Shown here: positions 7,484 to 16,430 of the stretch, in pieces
Position numbering within the stretch: position 1 is the stretch's first letter
Layout of the letters: every line of letters starts with the position of its first letter
Assembly (NCBI GenBank): GCA_946998295.1
Contig: CAMPYS010000012.1
Span: 1 to 47,773 of the forward strand
Direction of reading: 5' to 3'
Source: an uncultured Prevotella sp.
Lineage (GTDB): Bacteria; Bacteroidota; Bacteroidia; Bacteroidales; Bacteroidaceae
DNA: 47,773 bases
Made by a program: the position numbers and the translations under genes
The notes under the pieces: generated by a model
What the model was told of the DNA's origin: nothing
What the model saw: only the letters and a program-made list of their open reading frames with translations
Database searches by the model: none

Positions 7484-8185
7484 ATGAAATCTTTCCTATG
7501 TTATGCTATAGTCTTATTATTTTTCTCTACTGTTAAGGCACAAGAGAGCGAAGAGTATAGGATGGAGATAGGGCTAAATATAGGATTAATGACCTATATA
7601 GGAGATTTTAATAGTTTGATAATTAGAAAGATGCAACCTACAATAGGGGTGACTGCAAATTATAATATAAATCCGCATATGGCATTGAATACGTTATTAA
7701 TGTATGGAAAAATAAAGGGAATTTCGACAGATGAAAAAACTTATTATCATAAATATGTTAAAAGTCCATGGAAATTTAATAATAAACTAATAGATTTAAG
7801 CTTTAGCTATCAATATAACTTCTTTGCATATGGAACAGGTCAAGATTATAGAGGAGCTAAGCGATTTACACCATATTTATTCGGAGGAATTGGGATAAGT
7901 TACTTAAAATACTTAATAGACGAAAAAAAAACAGCAAAACAACTGTTTACAGCAAATATTCCATTAGGAATAGGTATAAAATATAAGATAGGTGAGAGAA
8001 CAAATGTTGGATTAACATGGACTATACACTTTACTCTTAGTGATAAACTTGATAGTCAAAGTGATCCTTACGGAATAAAAAGCACTGGGCTATTTAAAAA
8101 TACAGATAATTTTTCGACATTACAACTCTCATTAACCTATAGCTTTATGGTAAAATGTAAAACTTGCCATAATGATGATGAGTAA
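7484..8185 (+). CDS. DUF6089/PorT-like outer-membrane beta-barrel protein
   Basis: This 233-residue protein has a signal peptide (MKSFLCYAIVLLFFSTVKA) followed by alternating amphipathic strands typical of a small beta-barrel (EIGLNIGLMTYIGDFNS, PTIGVTANYNINPHMAL, YLFGGIGISYLKYL, TNVGLTWTIHFTLSDKLD). It ends with a short tail containing CKTC. GLMTYIGDFN and the late 'SDKLD' segment are characteristic of the DUF6089 barrels that sit before uppS–bamA in Bacteroidota. It follows the lipoprotein gene by five bases and precedes uppS by about 50. The role is probably in outer-membrane biogenesis by association; no activity is known. Confidence 0.75.
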   Translation: MKSFLCYAIVLLFFSTVKAQESEEYRMEIGLNIGLMTYIGDFNSLIIRKMQPTIGVTANYNINPHMALNTLLMYGKIKGISTDEKTYYHKYVKSPWKFNNKLIDLSFSYQYNFFAYGTGQDYRGAKRFTPYLFGGIGISYLKYLIDEKKTAKQLFTANIPLGIGIKYKIGERTNVGLTWTIHFTLSDKLDSQSDPYGIKSTGLFKNTDNFSTLQLSLTYSFMVKCKTCHNDDE

Positions 8186-8237
8186 ACTTGCTTAGAAAAT
8201 AGTATTTGAAGAATTTTTCTCTATACCTATAAAAAAT

Positions 8238-8984
8238 ATGACAGAGAAATTAAATATAAATAACATACCTCAACATATTGCCATAATAATGGATGGTAAT
8301 GGTCGTTGGGCAACAGAACGAAATAAACCGCGTTCTTATGGACATCAAGCAGGTGTTGAAACTGTACGTAAGATAACATCTGAATGTACACGATTAGGAG
8401 TAAAATACCTTACTCTATATACTTTTTCTACAGAAAATTGGAATAGACCTTCTGATGAGGTTTCTGCACTTATGAGTCTTGTTTTAACATCACTTGAAGA
8501 TGAGATTTTTATGAAAAACGATGTTCGTTTTAAAGTGATAGGTGATATAGAAAGACTTCCTAATACTGTTCAGTTAAAACTAAAAGAAACTATTACACAT
8601 ACTGCAAAAAATAAAAAGATGACTATGGTTGTAGCACTAAGTTACTCTTCAAGATGGGAAATAACTCAGGCTTTAAAAAAAATAGTCTATAAAGTTAATG
8701 TAGGTGAAATATCTTATGATGACATAAATGAAGATACAATTAGCAATAATTTATGTACATATTTTATGCCTGATCCAGAGCTTATAATACGTACAGGAGG
8801 TGAGTTACGTATTTCAAACTATCTATTATGGCAAGCAGCATACTCCGAGTTGTATTTTTGTGATACATATTGGCCTGATTTTAATGAAGACGATTTGCAT
8901 AAAGCTATAATTAGCTATCAGAAACGTCAGAGACGTTTTGGAAAAACAGAGCTACAAGTAGATAAAGAACAAGAAAATAAATAA
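8238..8984 (+). CDS. uppS: Isoprenyl transferase (undecaprenyl diphosphate synthase)
   Basis: The 248-residue cis-prenyltransferase makes the C55 lipid carrier for peptidoglycan and O-antigen synthesis from FPP and IPP. Family signatures are all present: IAIIMDGNGRWA (residues 14-25, catalytic Asp 19), LYTFSTENWNRP, and the C-terminal RTGGELRISNYLLWQAAYSELYF with the IPP-binding Arg residues, ending YQKRQRRFG. Length and motif spacing are normal. It sits between the DUF6089 barrel and bamA, the standard order in this phylum, and bamA begins seven bases after its stop. Confidence 0.96.
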   Translation: MTEKLNINNIPQHIAIIMDGNGRWATERNKPRSYGHQAGVETVRKITSECTRLGVKYLTLYTFSTENWNRPSDEVSALMSLVLTSLEDEIFMKNDVRFKVIGDIERLPNTVQLKLKETITHTAKNKKMTMVVALSYSSRWEITQALKKIVYKVNVGEISYDDINEDTISNNLCTYFMPDPELIIRTGGELRISNYLLWQAAYSELYFCDTYWPDFNEDDLHKAIISYQKRQRRFGKTELQVDKEQENK

Positions 8985-8991
8985 AAATCCA

Positions 8992-11610
8992 ATGATTAAT
9001 ATAAAGAAAACATTTCTGCTATTAGTTGTATATGTATTTAGTATACATATAAATGCACAGCAAAAAATTATTAATCCTAATATTTCGTATAATAATTCCC
9101 CACAAACTTATACGCTTGCTGGATTATCTGTGACAGGTATAGAAGGGTACGAAGATTATGTCTTAATAAATATATCAGGACTTACTATTGGGCAAAAAAT
9201 AGATATTCCTGGAGCTGTTATTACTGATGCAGTAAAGCGATATTGGAAGTATGGATTATTCTCAGATGTATCTATAACAGTAGATTCTATACAAGGAGAT
9301 AATGCTTATCTACATATTAACTTAAAAGCACGTCCACGTATTTCTGCTATTAATTATATTGGAGTAAAAAAGTCTGAAAAAGAAGATTTAGAAAAGATAC
9401 TTGGTATAAGGGTAGGAAATCAAATCTCTCCTACAATAATAAAGCGGACACAACAAATAGCTAAGAAGTATTTCGATGAAAAAGGTTATAAAGATGCTAA
9501 TATAAATATACTTCAACGAAATGATGTTACCGCTCCAAATAAAATAATTATTGATGTAGATATAGATAAAAAAGAAAAGGTAAAGGTAAGAAAAATAATT
9601 ATAGATGGAAATAATCAAATATCAGATAAAAAACTTAAAGGTGGACTTTTTACAAAAGGTGCATTTGCTAAAACAAACGAAGCAAATAAATTTGTAAATA
9701 TATTTAAACCTAAAAAGTTTACTCCAGAACGTTGGACAGAAGACAAAAAAAATCTTATAAATAAGTACAACGAATATGGTTTTAGAGATGCAAGAATAGT
9801 AAGAGATAGCGTGTGGAATGTTGATCCAAATCACGTAAACATATATATAAAAATAGATGAGGGTAAAAGGTATTATATAAGAAATATAACATGGGTAGGA
9901 AATACAGTATACCCTACTAAATATTTAGCAGCATTATTAAATATGAAGAAGGGAGATGTATACAATCAAAAGTACATTGCAAAACGTCTCTATGAAGATG
10001 ATGATGCTATATCTAATGAATATTGGAATAAAGGTTATCTTTTTTTCAATATACAGCCTACAGAAATAAATATTGTTGGTGATTCCATAGATTTAGAAAT
10101 GCGTATAGTAGAAGGGCAACAGGCAAGAGTTAAACGTGTACGTATATATGGTAATAATAAAATATACGAAAATGTTATAAGGCGTGAAATGCGTATAAAG
10201 CCTGGAGACTTATTCTCACGTGAAGCATTACAACGTACAGCAAGAGAAATTGCTACAACAGGACATTTTGAGCCAGAATCTGTTACACCAGAGCCAAAAC
10301 CAAACATGGATGATGGAACTGTAGACATTGACTGGAAATTAAAATCAAAGAACAATGACAGAGTGAATTTATCTTTGGGATATGCTCAAACAGGAGTAGT
10401 TGGTCAGGTTGGTTTAACGTTAACGAATTTCTCTATGGCAAACCTGTTTGGAAAAAATAAAGATAGACGAGGTATATTACCTATCGGAGATGGTGAGTTA
10501 ATGTCTATAAACGTACAAACCAATGGTTCATATTATCAGTCTTATGGAGTGAACTACTCTACTAACTGGTTAGGTGGAAAACGTCCTATACAGTTCTCTG
10601 TTGGTGGATCTTTCTCTAAACAAACAGATGTTAGTTCCAGCTACTATCGCAATAATGGTTACATGAATAACTATTATAATTATATGTATGGTAACTACTA
10701 TAATTATAATAACTATGAGAATTACTTAGATCCTAATAAATATATAAAATTAATGAATGTATATGTTGGCTGGGGTAAACGTCTTTCTTGGCCAGACGAT
10801 TTCTTTACATTATCATTACAATTAGCTTATCAACGATACAATTTAAAAAATTGGCGTTATTTCTTGATGACTAATGGTACAGCAAACAACCTTAATTTCA
10901 ATATATCTTTAAATCGTTCTTCAACAGATAATCCACTTTTCCCACGTAGAGGATCAGAATTTTCTATCTCTCTTACAATTACTCCACCATGGTCTAAGTT
11001 TATAAAGAAGGACTACAAGAATCTTGCTAACGATATGAATTCACCTACATTCCAAGATGAGCAGCAAGAAAAATATCGTTGGATAGAATACCACAAGTGG
11101 AAGTTTAAGGCTCGTACTTTTACATCATTAACTAGTGGGGAAAAGAATCTTGTTTTAATGACTCGTATAGAGCTTGGAATATTAGGTAGTTATAATAAAT
11201 ACAAGAAGAGTCCTTTTGAAACTTTCTATATGGGTGGAGACGGAATGAGTGGATACTCTACAGGATATGCAGAAGAGACTATAGGCTTGCGTGGATACGA
11301 TAATGGATCCTTAACACAACAAGGACAAGCTCCTGCTTATGCGTATGATCGTTTTTCTTTAGAATTACGTTATCCATTCCTTTTTGGTCAAACAACTATC
11401 TATGGACTTGGTTTTCTTGAGGCTGGTAATGCTTGGCAAAACACTAAGGATTTTAATCCATTTAGTATGAAACGTTCAGCAGGTGTTGGTGTGCGTATAA
11501 TCTTACCTATGTTAGGAATGATGGGTATAGATTGGGCTTATGGTTTTGATAAAGTATATGGTAAAATTGGTGGAAGTCAATTCCATTTTATCTTAGGACA
11601 AGAATTCTAA
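8992..11610 (+). CDS. bamA: Outer-membrane protein assembly factor BamA
   Basis: The 872-residue protein has a signal peptide (cleaved after about IHINAQ), a chain of POTRA domains to about residue 440 (recurring KV.I.GN patterns such as VRKIIIDGNNQIS, IRNITWVGNTVYP and VKRVRIYGNNKIYE) and a C-terminal Omp85 16-stranded barrel ending in Phe (HFILGQEF). The lid-loop region has the family's GLRGYDNGSL (VRGF/Y motif). It inserts beta-barrel proteins into the outer membrane. An odd feature is an Asn/Tyr-rich low-complexity segment (about residues 550-582, NYYNYMYGNYYNYNNYENY) in a barrel loop. Three periplasmic-chaperone-like genes follow, the first 54 bases downstream. Confidence 0.96.
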   Translation: MINIKKTFLLLVVYVFSIHINAQQKIINPNISYNNSPQTYTLAGLSVTGIEGYEDYVLINISGLTIGQKIDIPGAVITDAVKRYWKYGLFSDVSITVDSIQGDNAYLHINLKARPRISAINYIGVKKSEKEDLEKILGIRVGNQISPTIIKRTQQIAKKYFDEKGYKDANINILQRNDVTAPNKIIIDVDIDKKEKVKVRKIIIDGNNQISDKKLKGGLFTKGAFAKTNEANKFVNIFKPKKFTPERWTEDKKNLINKYNEYGFRDARIVRDSVWNVDPNHVNIYIKIDEGKRYYIRNITWVGNTVYPTKYLAALLNMKKGDVYNQKYIAKRLYEDDDAISNEYWNKGYLFFNIQPTEINIVGDSIDLEMRIVEGQQARVKRVRIYGNNKIYENVIRREMRIKPGDLFSREALQRTAREIATTGHFEPESVTPEPKPNMDDGTVDIDWKLKSKNNDRVNLSLGYAQTGVVGQVGLTLTNFSMANLFGKNKDRRGILPIGDGELMSINVQTNGSYYQSYGVNYSTNWLGGKRPIQFSVGGSFSKQTDVSSSYYRNNGYMNNYYNYMYGNYYNYNNYENYLDPNKYIKLMNVYVGWGKRLSWPDDFFTLSLQLAYQRYNLKNWRYFLMTNGTANNLNFNISLNRSSTDNPLFPRRGSEFSISLTITPPWSKFIKKDYKNLANDMNSPTFQDEQQEKYRWIEYHKWKFKARTFTSLTSGEKNLVLMTRIELGILGSYNKYKKSPFETFYMGGDGMSGYSTGYAEETIGLRGYDNGSLTQQGQAPAYAYDRFSLELRYPFLFGQTTIYGLGFLEAGNAWQNTKDFNPFSMKRSAGVGVRIILPMLGMMGIDWAYGFDKVYGKIGGSQFHFILGQEF

Positions 11611-11664
11611 AATAGAATATTTATAACTAAGAAACATAAATAAAGTAAAAGGAGATATAGTATA

Positions 11665-12183
11665 ATGAAGAAATGTATAACTTTGTGCATCTTAGCATTA
11701 TTTAGTATAACAATTTATGCACAAAAAATTGCTTTAATGGATATGGAATATATACTAAATAATATTCCTGCTTATGAGAGAGCTAATGAGCAACTTAATC
11801 AAACAAGTAAGAAATGGCAGGCTGAGATAGAAGCGTTAACAACAGAGGCGGCTACTATGTATAAAAACTATCAAAACGAAGTAGTTTTCCTTTCCAAAGA
11901 ACAAAAAAAGAAAAGGCAAGAAGAAATTATAAATAAAGAAAAGCAAGCTTCAGACCTTAAGCGTAAATATTTCGGACCAGAAGGAGAATTATTCAAGAAA
12001 CGCTCCAGTCTTATATCTCCAATACAAGATGAAATATATAATGCAGTAAAGGATATAGCTGACCAACGTGGCTATAGTCTTGTTATAGATCGTTCTAGTC
12101 AAACAGCAGGTATTATATATGGTTCACCACGTATTGATATAAGTAACGAAATACTTCAAAAATTAGGTTACTCATACCAATAA
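11665..12183 (+). CDS. OmpH/Skp family periplasmic chaperone 1
   Basis: A 172-residue protein with a signal peptide (MKKCITLCILALFSITIYAQ), an N-terminal strand IALMDMEYILNNIPAYE, a long charged coiled coil (about residues 45-110, with KEQKKKRQEEIINKEKQ) and a C-terminal segment AVKDIADQRGYSLVIDRSS. This is the Skp jellyfish architecture of holdases that carry unfolded outer-membrane proteins to BamA. It lies directly after bamA and is one of three tandem paralogues. The AYAQ-type cleavage site and length (normal about 160-175) support the call. Confidence 0.92.
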   Translation: MKKCITLCILALFSITIYAQKIALMDMEYILNNIPAYERANEQLNQTSKKWQAEIEALTTEAATMYKNYQNEVVFLSKEQKKKRQEEIINKEKQASDLKRKYFGPEGELFKKRSSLISPIQDEIYNAVKDIADQRGYSLVIDRSSQTAGIIYGSPRIDISNEILQKLGYSYQ

Positions 12184-12225
12184 TAACTATCATTAGAAAA
12201 AATACTAACAATTAATAAAAAAGAA

Positions 12226-12741
12226 ATGATGAAAAAATTATTTTTATTTTTAATTTTATTTGCACCAATGAGCTTATTTGCTCAAAAGTTTGGGCACATT
12301 GATTCACAAGCATTACTCCAATCATTGCCAGAGGCAAAAATAATTCAAGCAGATTTAGAAGTAAAAGGAAAGCAGTATGATAAACAAATTGCCGAGCTGC
12401 AAGCAGAATTACAACGAAAGGCCGAAGAATATGATCGTACTAAAAGCACAATGAATGCAACAAAACAGGCAGAAACAGAAAAAATGTTGCAAGAAATGTA
12501 CACAAAGGTTCAGCAAACAGTGCAAGACAATCAAAAAGCTTTTAACGAGGAGCAGCAAAGAAAGTTAGGTCCAATTCTTGATAAAGTTCGTAAAGCCATA
12601 GAGACAGTTGCTAAAGCTGGTGGATATGTATATATTATGGAAAAATCTGCAGGTCAGCCATTATATATTAACAATGCATTTAGCAAAGATATAACAGCAG
12701 AAGTTAAGCTACAACTTTCCAAGATGAGTAGAATAAAATAA
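12226..12741 (+). CDS. OmpH/Skp family periplasmic chaperone 2
   Basis: The 171-residue paralogue has a signal peptide (ending SLFAQ), the start strand FGHIDSQALLQSLPEAK, a coiled coil (about 40-115, AELQAELQRKAEEYDR) and a C-terminal IETVAKAGGYVYIMEKS strand pair. It is the most typical Skp of the three. The gap to chaperone 1 is about 40 bases with no terminator, so the two are probably co-transcribed with bamA. It is followed by a hairpin terminator at 12763. Confidence 0.92.
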   Translation: MMKKLFLFLILFAPMSLFAQKFGHIDSQALLQSLPEAKIIQADLEVKGKQYDKQIAELQAELQRKAEEYDRTKSTMNATKQAETEKMLQEMYTKVQQTVQDNQKAFNEEQQRKLGPILDKVRKAIETVAKAGGYVYIMEKSAGQPLYINNAFSKDITAEVKLQLSKMSRIK

Positions 12742-12762
12742 TTATTTTAATATATAAATGAG

Positions 12763-12806
12763 ATAAAGACTACCATGAATAACTTTATTAAAATGGTAGT
12801 CTTTAT
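12763..12806 (+). terminator. Hairpin between ompH paralogues 2 and 3
   Basis: ATAAAGACTACCAT (12763-12776) is perfectly complementary to ATGGTAGTCTTTAT (12793-12806) with a 16-base AT-rich loop. A T-rich stretch follows. It would end or reduce the transcript from bamA–ompH1–ompH2 before the third paralogue. Confidence 0.75.
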
Positions 12807-12832
12807 TACTTTAAATATAGGGATTAAAAATA

Positions 12833-13339
12833 ATGAAAAAGAAGATTATTTTATTTTTTATATCTTTAATAGTTCCTTTGATAATAGCTGCACAGGATAT
12901 TAAATTCGGATATTTTAGTTATACTGAAGTTTTAAAATCTATGCCAGAATATGCTAAAGCAACAGCCGATTTAAATGTGCTTAAGCAAAAATATGATGAA
13001 GAAGCAAAACGCTCTGAAACTGATTTTAGGGTACAGTATGAAAATTTTTTAGAGGGTCAACGTAACTTTGCCCCCACTATTTTAAAAAAGCGTCAAGCTG
13101 AGCTTCAAGATATGATGGATCGTAACATTGCTTTTAAAAAAGAAAGTGAACGTCTACTTGCCAAAGCTGAAAAAGAAGCATTTATGCCTGCTAAGAATAA
13201 ATTAAATGCTGCAATTATAAGTATTGGGGAAGACAAAAAATATGCTTTTATATTTAATACCGATAATAATACGCTGCCATATATAAATAAATATTTCGGA
13301 GAAGATATTACAGACTTACTTAAGAAACTATTAAAATAA
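12833..13339 (+). CDS. OmpH/Skp family periplasmic chaperone 3
   Basis: The 168-residue product has a signal peptide (MKKKIILFFISLIVPLIIAAQ), then IKFGYFSYTEVLKSMPEYAKA, a coiled-coil arm (about 45-115) and the closing YAFIFNTDNNTLPYINKYF. It is the most divergent of the three tandem Skp-like proteins. It is separated from paralogue 2 by a hairpin terminator and has no obvious promoter of its own, so expression may depend on read-through. murI follows 34 bases downstream. Confidence 0.88.
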   Translation: MKKKIILFFISLIVPLIIAAQDIKFGYFSYTEVLKSMPEYAKATADLNVLKQKYDEEAKRSETDFRVQYENFLEGQRNFAPTILKKRQAELQDMMDRNIAFKKESERLLAKAEKEAFMPAKNKLNAAIISIGEDKKYAFIFNTDNNTLPYINKYFGEDITDLLKKLLK

Positions 13340-13373
13340 AAAAATATATAACATAAAAATATAATAGAAATTA

Positions 13374-14216
13374 ATGAATTGCAGGCTTTCTACAGATAAG
13401 GGACCTATTGGAGTGTTTGATTCTGGGTATGGCGGGCTCACTATACTTAGAGCTATACAGGATGAACTTCCTGAGTATGATTATATATATCTTGGCGATA
13501 ATGCACGAGCTCCATACGGGACAAGATCTTTTGATATTGTTTACCAATTTACCAAGCAAGCAGTTATTAAACTTTTTGATATGGGTTGTAATTTAGTTAT
13601 ATTAGCTTGTAATACAGCCTCTGCTAAAGCCTTACGTACAATACAGCAATACGATTTACCGCAAATAGACCCAACTAAAAGAGTATTAGGGGTGATACGA
13701 CCAACAGCCGAAATAATTGGTAAATTGACTAAAACAAACCACGTTGGTATTCTTGCTACAGAAGGAACTATACGTAGTAAAAGTTATGATATCGAAATAA
13801 GAAAATTATGGTCTAATATTGTAGTTAGTGGCGAGGCATGTCCGCTTTGGGTGCCAATAATTGAAAATAATGAAGCTTCAGGCGAGGGAGCAGACTATTT
13901 TGTAGAAAAGCGTATAAAAAATATTTTATTATCAGATCCACTTATTGACACATTGTTACTTGGCTGTACACACTATCCTTTATTACTTCCTAAGATAAAA
14001 AAATATTTACCTAACCATGTTAGAGCCATAGCGCAGGGTGAATATGTAGCAAATAGTTTAAGAAACTATTTTAAGCGGCATATTGAAATGGATATTCGTT
14101 GTACAAAAAATGGTACTATAAAATATTTTACAACAGAAAATCCTATAAAATTTAAAGAGAATGCTCAAATTTTCTTAGCTAAGGATATATATGTTAGCCA
14201 TATAGATTTGGAATAA
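13374..14216 (+). CDS. murI: Glutamate racemase
   Basis: This 280-residue cytosolic enzyme converts L-Glu to D-Glu for peptidoglycan. The signatures are GVFDSGYGGLT (residues 13-23), YLGDNARAPYG, the first catalytic Cys in ACNTAS (Cys 79) and the second in GCTHYPLL (about residue 198). Length is normal. It is the last gene of the outer-membrane cluster, a standard position in Bacteroidota, and ends just before a bidirectional terminator. The ATG at 13374 is preferred over internal starts because it gives a complete N-terminus. Confidence 0.96.
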   Translation: MNCRLSTDKGPIGVFDSGYGGLTILRAIQDELPEYDYIYLGDNARAPYGTRSFDIVYQFTKQAVIKLFDMGCNLVILACNTASAKALRTIQQYDLPQIDPTKRVLGVIRPTAEIIGKLTKTNHVGILATEGTIRSKSYDIEIRKLWSNIVVSGEACPLWVPIIENNEASGEGADYFVEKRIKNILLSDPLIDTLLLGCTHYPLLLPKIKKYLPNHVRAIAQGEYVANSLRNYFKRHIEMDIRCTKNGTIKYFTTENPIKFKENAQIFLAKDIYVSHIDLE

Positions 14217-14223
14217 ATATCAT

Positions 14224-14269
14224 AATAATATAGGGGAATACTTTAATTAAAGTACTCCCCTATATTATT
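14224..14269. terminator. Bidirectional terminator between murI and a convergent operon
   Basis: The 21-base arms 14224-14244 and 14249-14269 pair around AATT with a single G·U pair (core TAGGGGAATACTTT / AAAGTACTCCCCTA). A-rich and T-rich flanks allow function on both strands. It lies between the convergent murI and the lipoprotein gene that ends at 14303. Confidence 0.85.
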
Positions 14270-14302
14270 ATTTAAGAAAACAAGTAATATAAATATGTAT
14301 AT

Positions 14303-15364
14303 TTACATATAGAATGTACTATTATCTTCAGGAGTAGCCTTATCATCTTCCTCTTTTAGTTGATCTGGAGTTTTTCCAAATTCACGACTAAGATCTTTAT
14401 AGTACCTTTCAGGTCTTGGGTATGAATCTGAAAGATCAGCAATTATTTTAATTGGTAAGTTAAAGCGGAATATTTCTTTCCATGCATTAAATGGTGAATC
14501 ATAATCTAAAGGACATTTTGCTTTAGGGTCTTCCATACTATTAGCAAGATATTTGTCAGTATTAATATAAAACATTCTCATAGCAATAAAATATTGTGCA
14601 AGAAGCCCACTATCATCTTCATCACTATTATCACTTAATGAAAATAACTTAAAAGTAAAATAGCCCTTCAAACCAATGTAATCCCTAATATTATCTGTAA
14701 GTGTTTTATATAATAGGGTAGAGTATGTATCCTTTTTACCTGGTATAGGATCATCTATTTGTACACTATCTGGATTAGTATCTCTATAGATATAATCATA
14801 AAATTTATTTGTTAGTTTAGATATATCATTGCTACTATTACCAAGTTGCAAATTTTTTCCAGTTCTTACGTCTATAGGGGTGTATTTCTTTTTTCCGCTA
14901 TCTTTATCTGATACTGTATAGAAAATTTGGTAATGTTTATTCATACCATTACTAATAATCTTATCATTTATTACTTTTCCGTTAGCATCTTTAAATACAA
15001 GTCGCATAGCATATTTCCAGCCTGCTATTGCTATAAGATATTTACGAGAGTCCATACCTTTACCGGGTATCATATATATGTCACCATTTGTATTACGCTT
15101 AAGGACAAAATATTGTTCTTTAGGCATTGTACTTCCTTCAAATGTTGGATTACCATGAAATTTCATACCATGTGTATGTCCTTCTTTAAACAACACCTCG
15201 CATGTAGACCAATTGAATGGTGTCTTTTCTTTATTTTTAGGTGTTATTGGTTGTTCTATAGATTGTGAACATGCTGTAAATAATATTATAGATGCTAATA
15301 TCATTATATTACCTGTATATGCAGTAACTTTCTTAGCATATTTATTTAAAATAATATTTTTCAT
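14303..15364 (-). CDS. Surface or periplasmic lipoprotein with HxH motif (paralogue A)
   Basis: The 353-residue product has a lipoprotein signal ending LFTAC (Cys about 32). A possible metal-binding patch, EGHTHGMKFHGN, lies near residues 61-72. It shares an overall plan with the next upstream gene product: 'VSDKD' near the middle, YIYRDTNP, IGLKG, and a closing LPIKIIADL...YYKDLSREFGKTP. The two are thus diverged paralogues. It is the last gene of a four-gene minus-strand operon with a TonB receptor, 27 bases after its paralogue. By context it may capture a metal or metal complex at the cell surface (inference). No named family is recognised. Its C-terminus is acidic. Confidence 0.7.
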   Translation of the reverse strand: MKNIILNKYAKKVTAYTGNIMILASIILFTACSQSIEQPITPKNKEKTPFNWSTCEVLFKEGHTHGMKFHGNPTFEGSTMPKEQYFVLKRNTNGDIYMIPGKGMDSRKYLIAIAGWKYAMRLVFKDANGKVINDKIISNGMNKHYQIFYTVSDKDSGKKKYTPIDVRTGKNLQLGNSSNDISKLTNKFYDYIYRDTNPDSVQIDDPIPGKKDTYSTLLYKTLTDNIRDYIGLKGYFTFKLFSLSDNSDEDDSGLLAQYFIAMRMFYINTDKYLANSMEDPKAKCPLDYDSPFNAWKEIFRFNLPIKIIADLSDSYPRPERYYKDLSREFGKTPDQLKEEDDKATPEDNSTFYM

Positions 15365-15391
15365 TGTTATTTTTTTTTATTTGTTAGTAAC

Positions 15392-16417
15392 TTAATATCT
15401 TATCTTTGATAATTTCATATTATTTATTATGCTCATTTCTTTTTCTGTTTTATTAAATTCGTTAGATAATTGTTTTAAGTAATCTTTAGACTCCAAATCT
15501 GCTACTACGCTAAATGGAAGTTTTAAGATAACATCACTAACGCTCCATCCTATATGCCTTTGATCAAAGTCTAATAACCCGCCTTTTGACTTTCCTATAT
15601 ATTTATCTCCAGGTATTACATGAACTAAATCAATACGCATTTGAAATTTGATGTTAGATCTAACAAATTTAAGTAGTCCTTTTAATCCAACTCTATCGTA
15701 TGGAACATTTATATCTTTAGATCTATATTTTCGTATAAAATCAACAGTTTCTAACTTTTTAGTCTTTTCATCTATATATGTTTCACCTATCATTTTATCC
15801 ACAGGATCTGTATCACGGTATATATATGTAAAAACCTTTCGTGTAAGTTCCTGCATTCTTCTTATGTTAGGTCTATTGTGTTCAGTACCAAACTCATCAA
15901 TATTTTTGTTATCAAGAGTTGTTGGATATGCTGTTTTACCGTTAAAGTCCTTATCACTAACTATGAAGAAGTGCTGGTGTATAGGGAGCATTTGATTTAC
16001 AGGTTCAGGCGGATAAGAGCAGAATTGATAATTCATTAATCTATTCTTCCTATCATAATATTTTATGTCTAAAGCATAGTAGATATTTTTTCCCTTTATT
16101 ACTTTAAAACCATCAGTAGCACCCGAAAGAATTTTGACACTACCCGTTCCATCATTACTTCTTCCTATAGTCATGGTTTGTTTAATAGGTATTATAGACT
16201 GATATTTCTCATCAAACGCATAAAAATTTTTTTTATCGTCTGACATTTTACCCATTAATAAAGTGAGTTCTATTCTATTCCATTCGTCATGCCCTTTAAT
16301 TTCGTCTTCTATCTCTGGCTTTGTTGGTTCCAATAAATTACTATCGCACGCATTATATATTAATAGAGCTGGCCACCCTAACGTGAATAGTAATATTTTA
16401 AAAATATTCACTTTCAT
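15392..16417 (-). CDS. Lipoprotein paralogue B of the TonB-receptor operon
   Basis: This 341-residue protein has a signal with lipobox-like YNAC (Cys about 24). It shares with paralogue A the segments IHQHFFIVSDKDFNG, TYIYRDTDP, RVGLKG and LPFSVVADLESKDYLKQLSNEFNKT. It lacks the GHTHG patch at the corresponding N-terminal place but has HQH in the middle. It starts 13 bases after the TonB-receptor stop codon, so translation is probably coupled. Function is unknown; the context suggests a receptor-associated surface lipoprotein. Confidence 0.7.
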   Translation of the reverse strand: MKVNIFKILLFTLGWPALLIYNACDSNLLEPTKPEIEDEIKGHDEWNRIELTLLMGKMSDDKKNFYAFDEKYQSIIPIKQTMTIGRSNDGTGSVKILSGATDGFKVIKGKNIYYALDIKYYDRKNRLMNYQFCSYPPEPVNQMLPIHQHFFIVSDKDFNGKTAYPTTLDNKNIDEFGTEHNRPNIRRMQELTRKVFTYIYRDTDPVDKMIGETYIDEKTKKLETVDFIRKYRSKDINVPYDRVGLKGLLKFVRSNIKFQMRIDLVHVIPGDKYIGKSKGGLLDFDQRHIGWSVSDVILKLPFSVVADLESKDYLKQLSNEFNKTEKEMSIINNMKLSKIRY

Positions 16418-16430
16418 TTATTTATAATTT

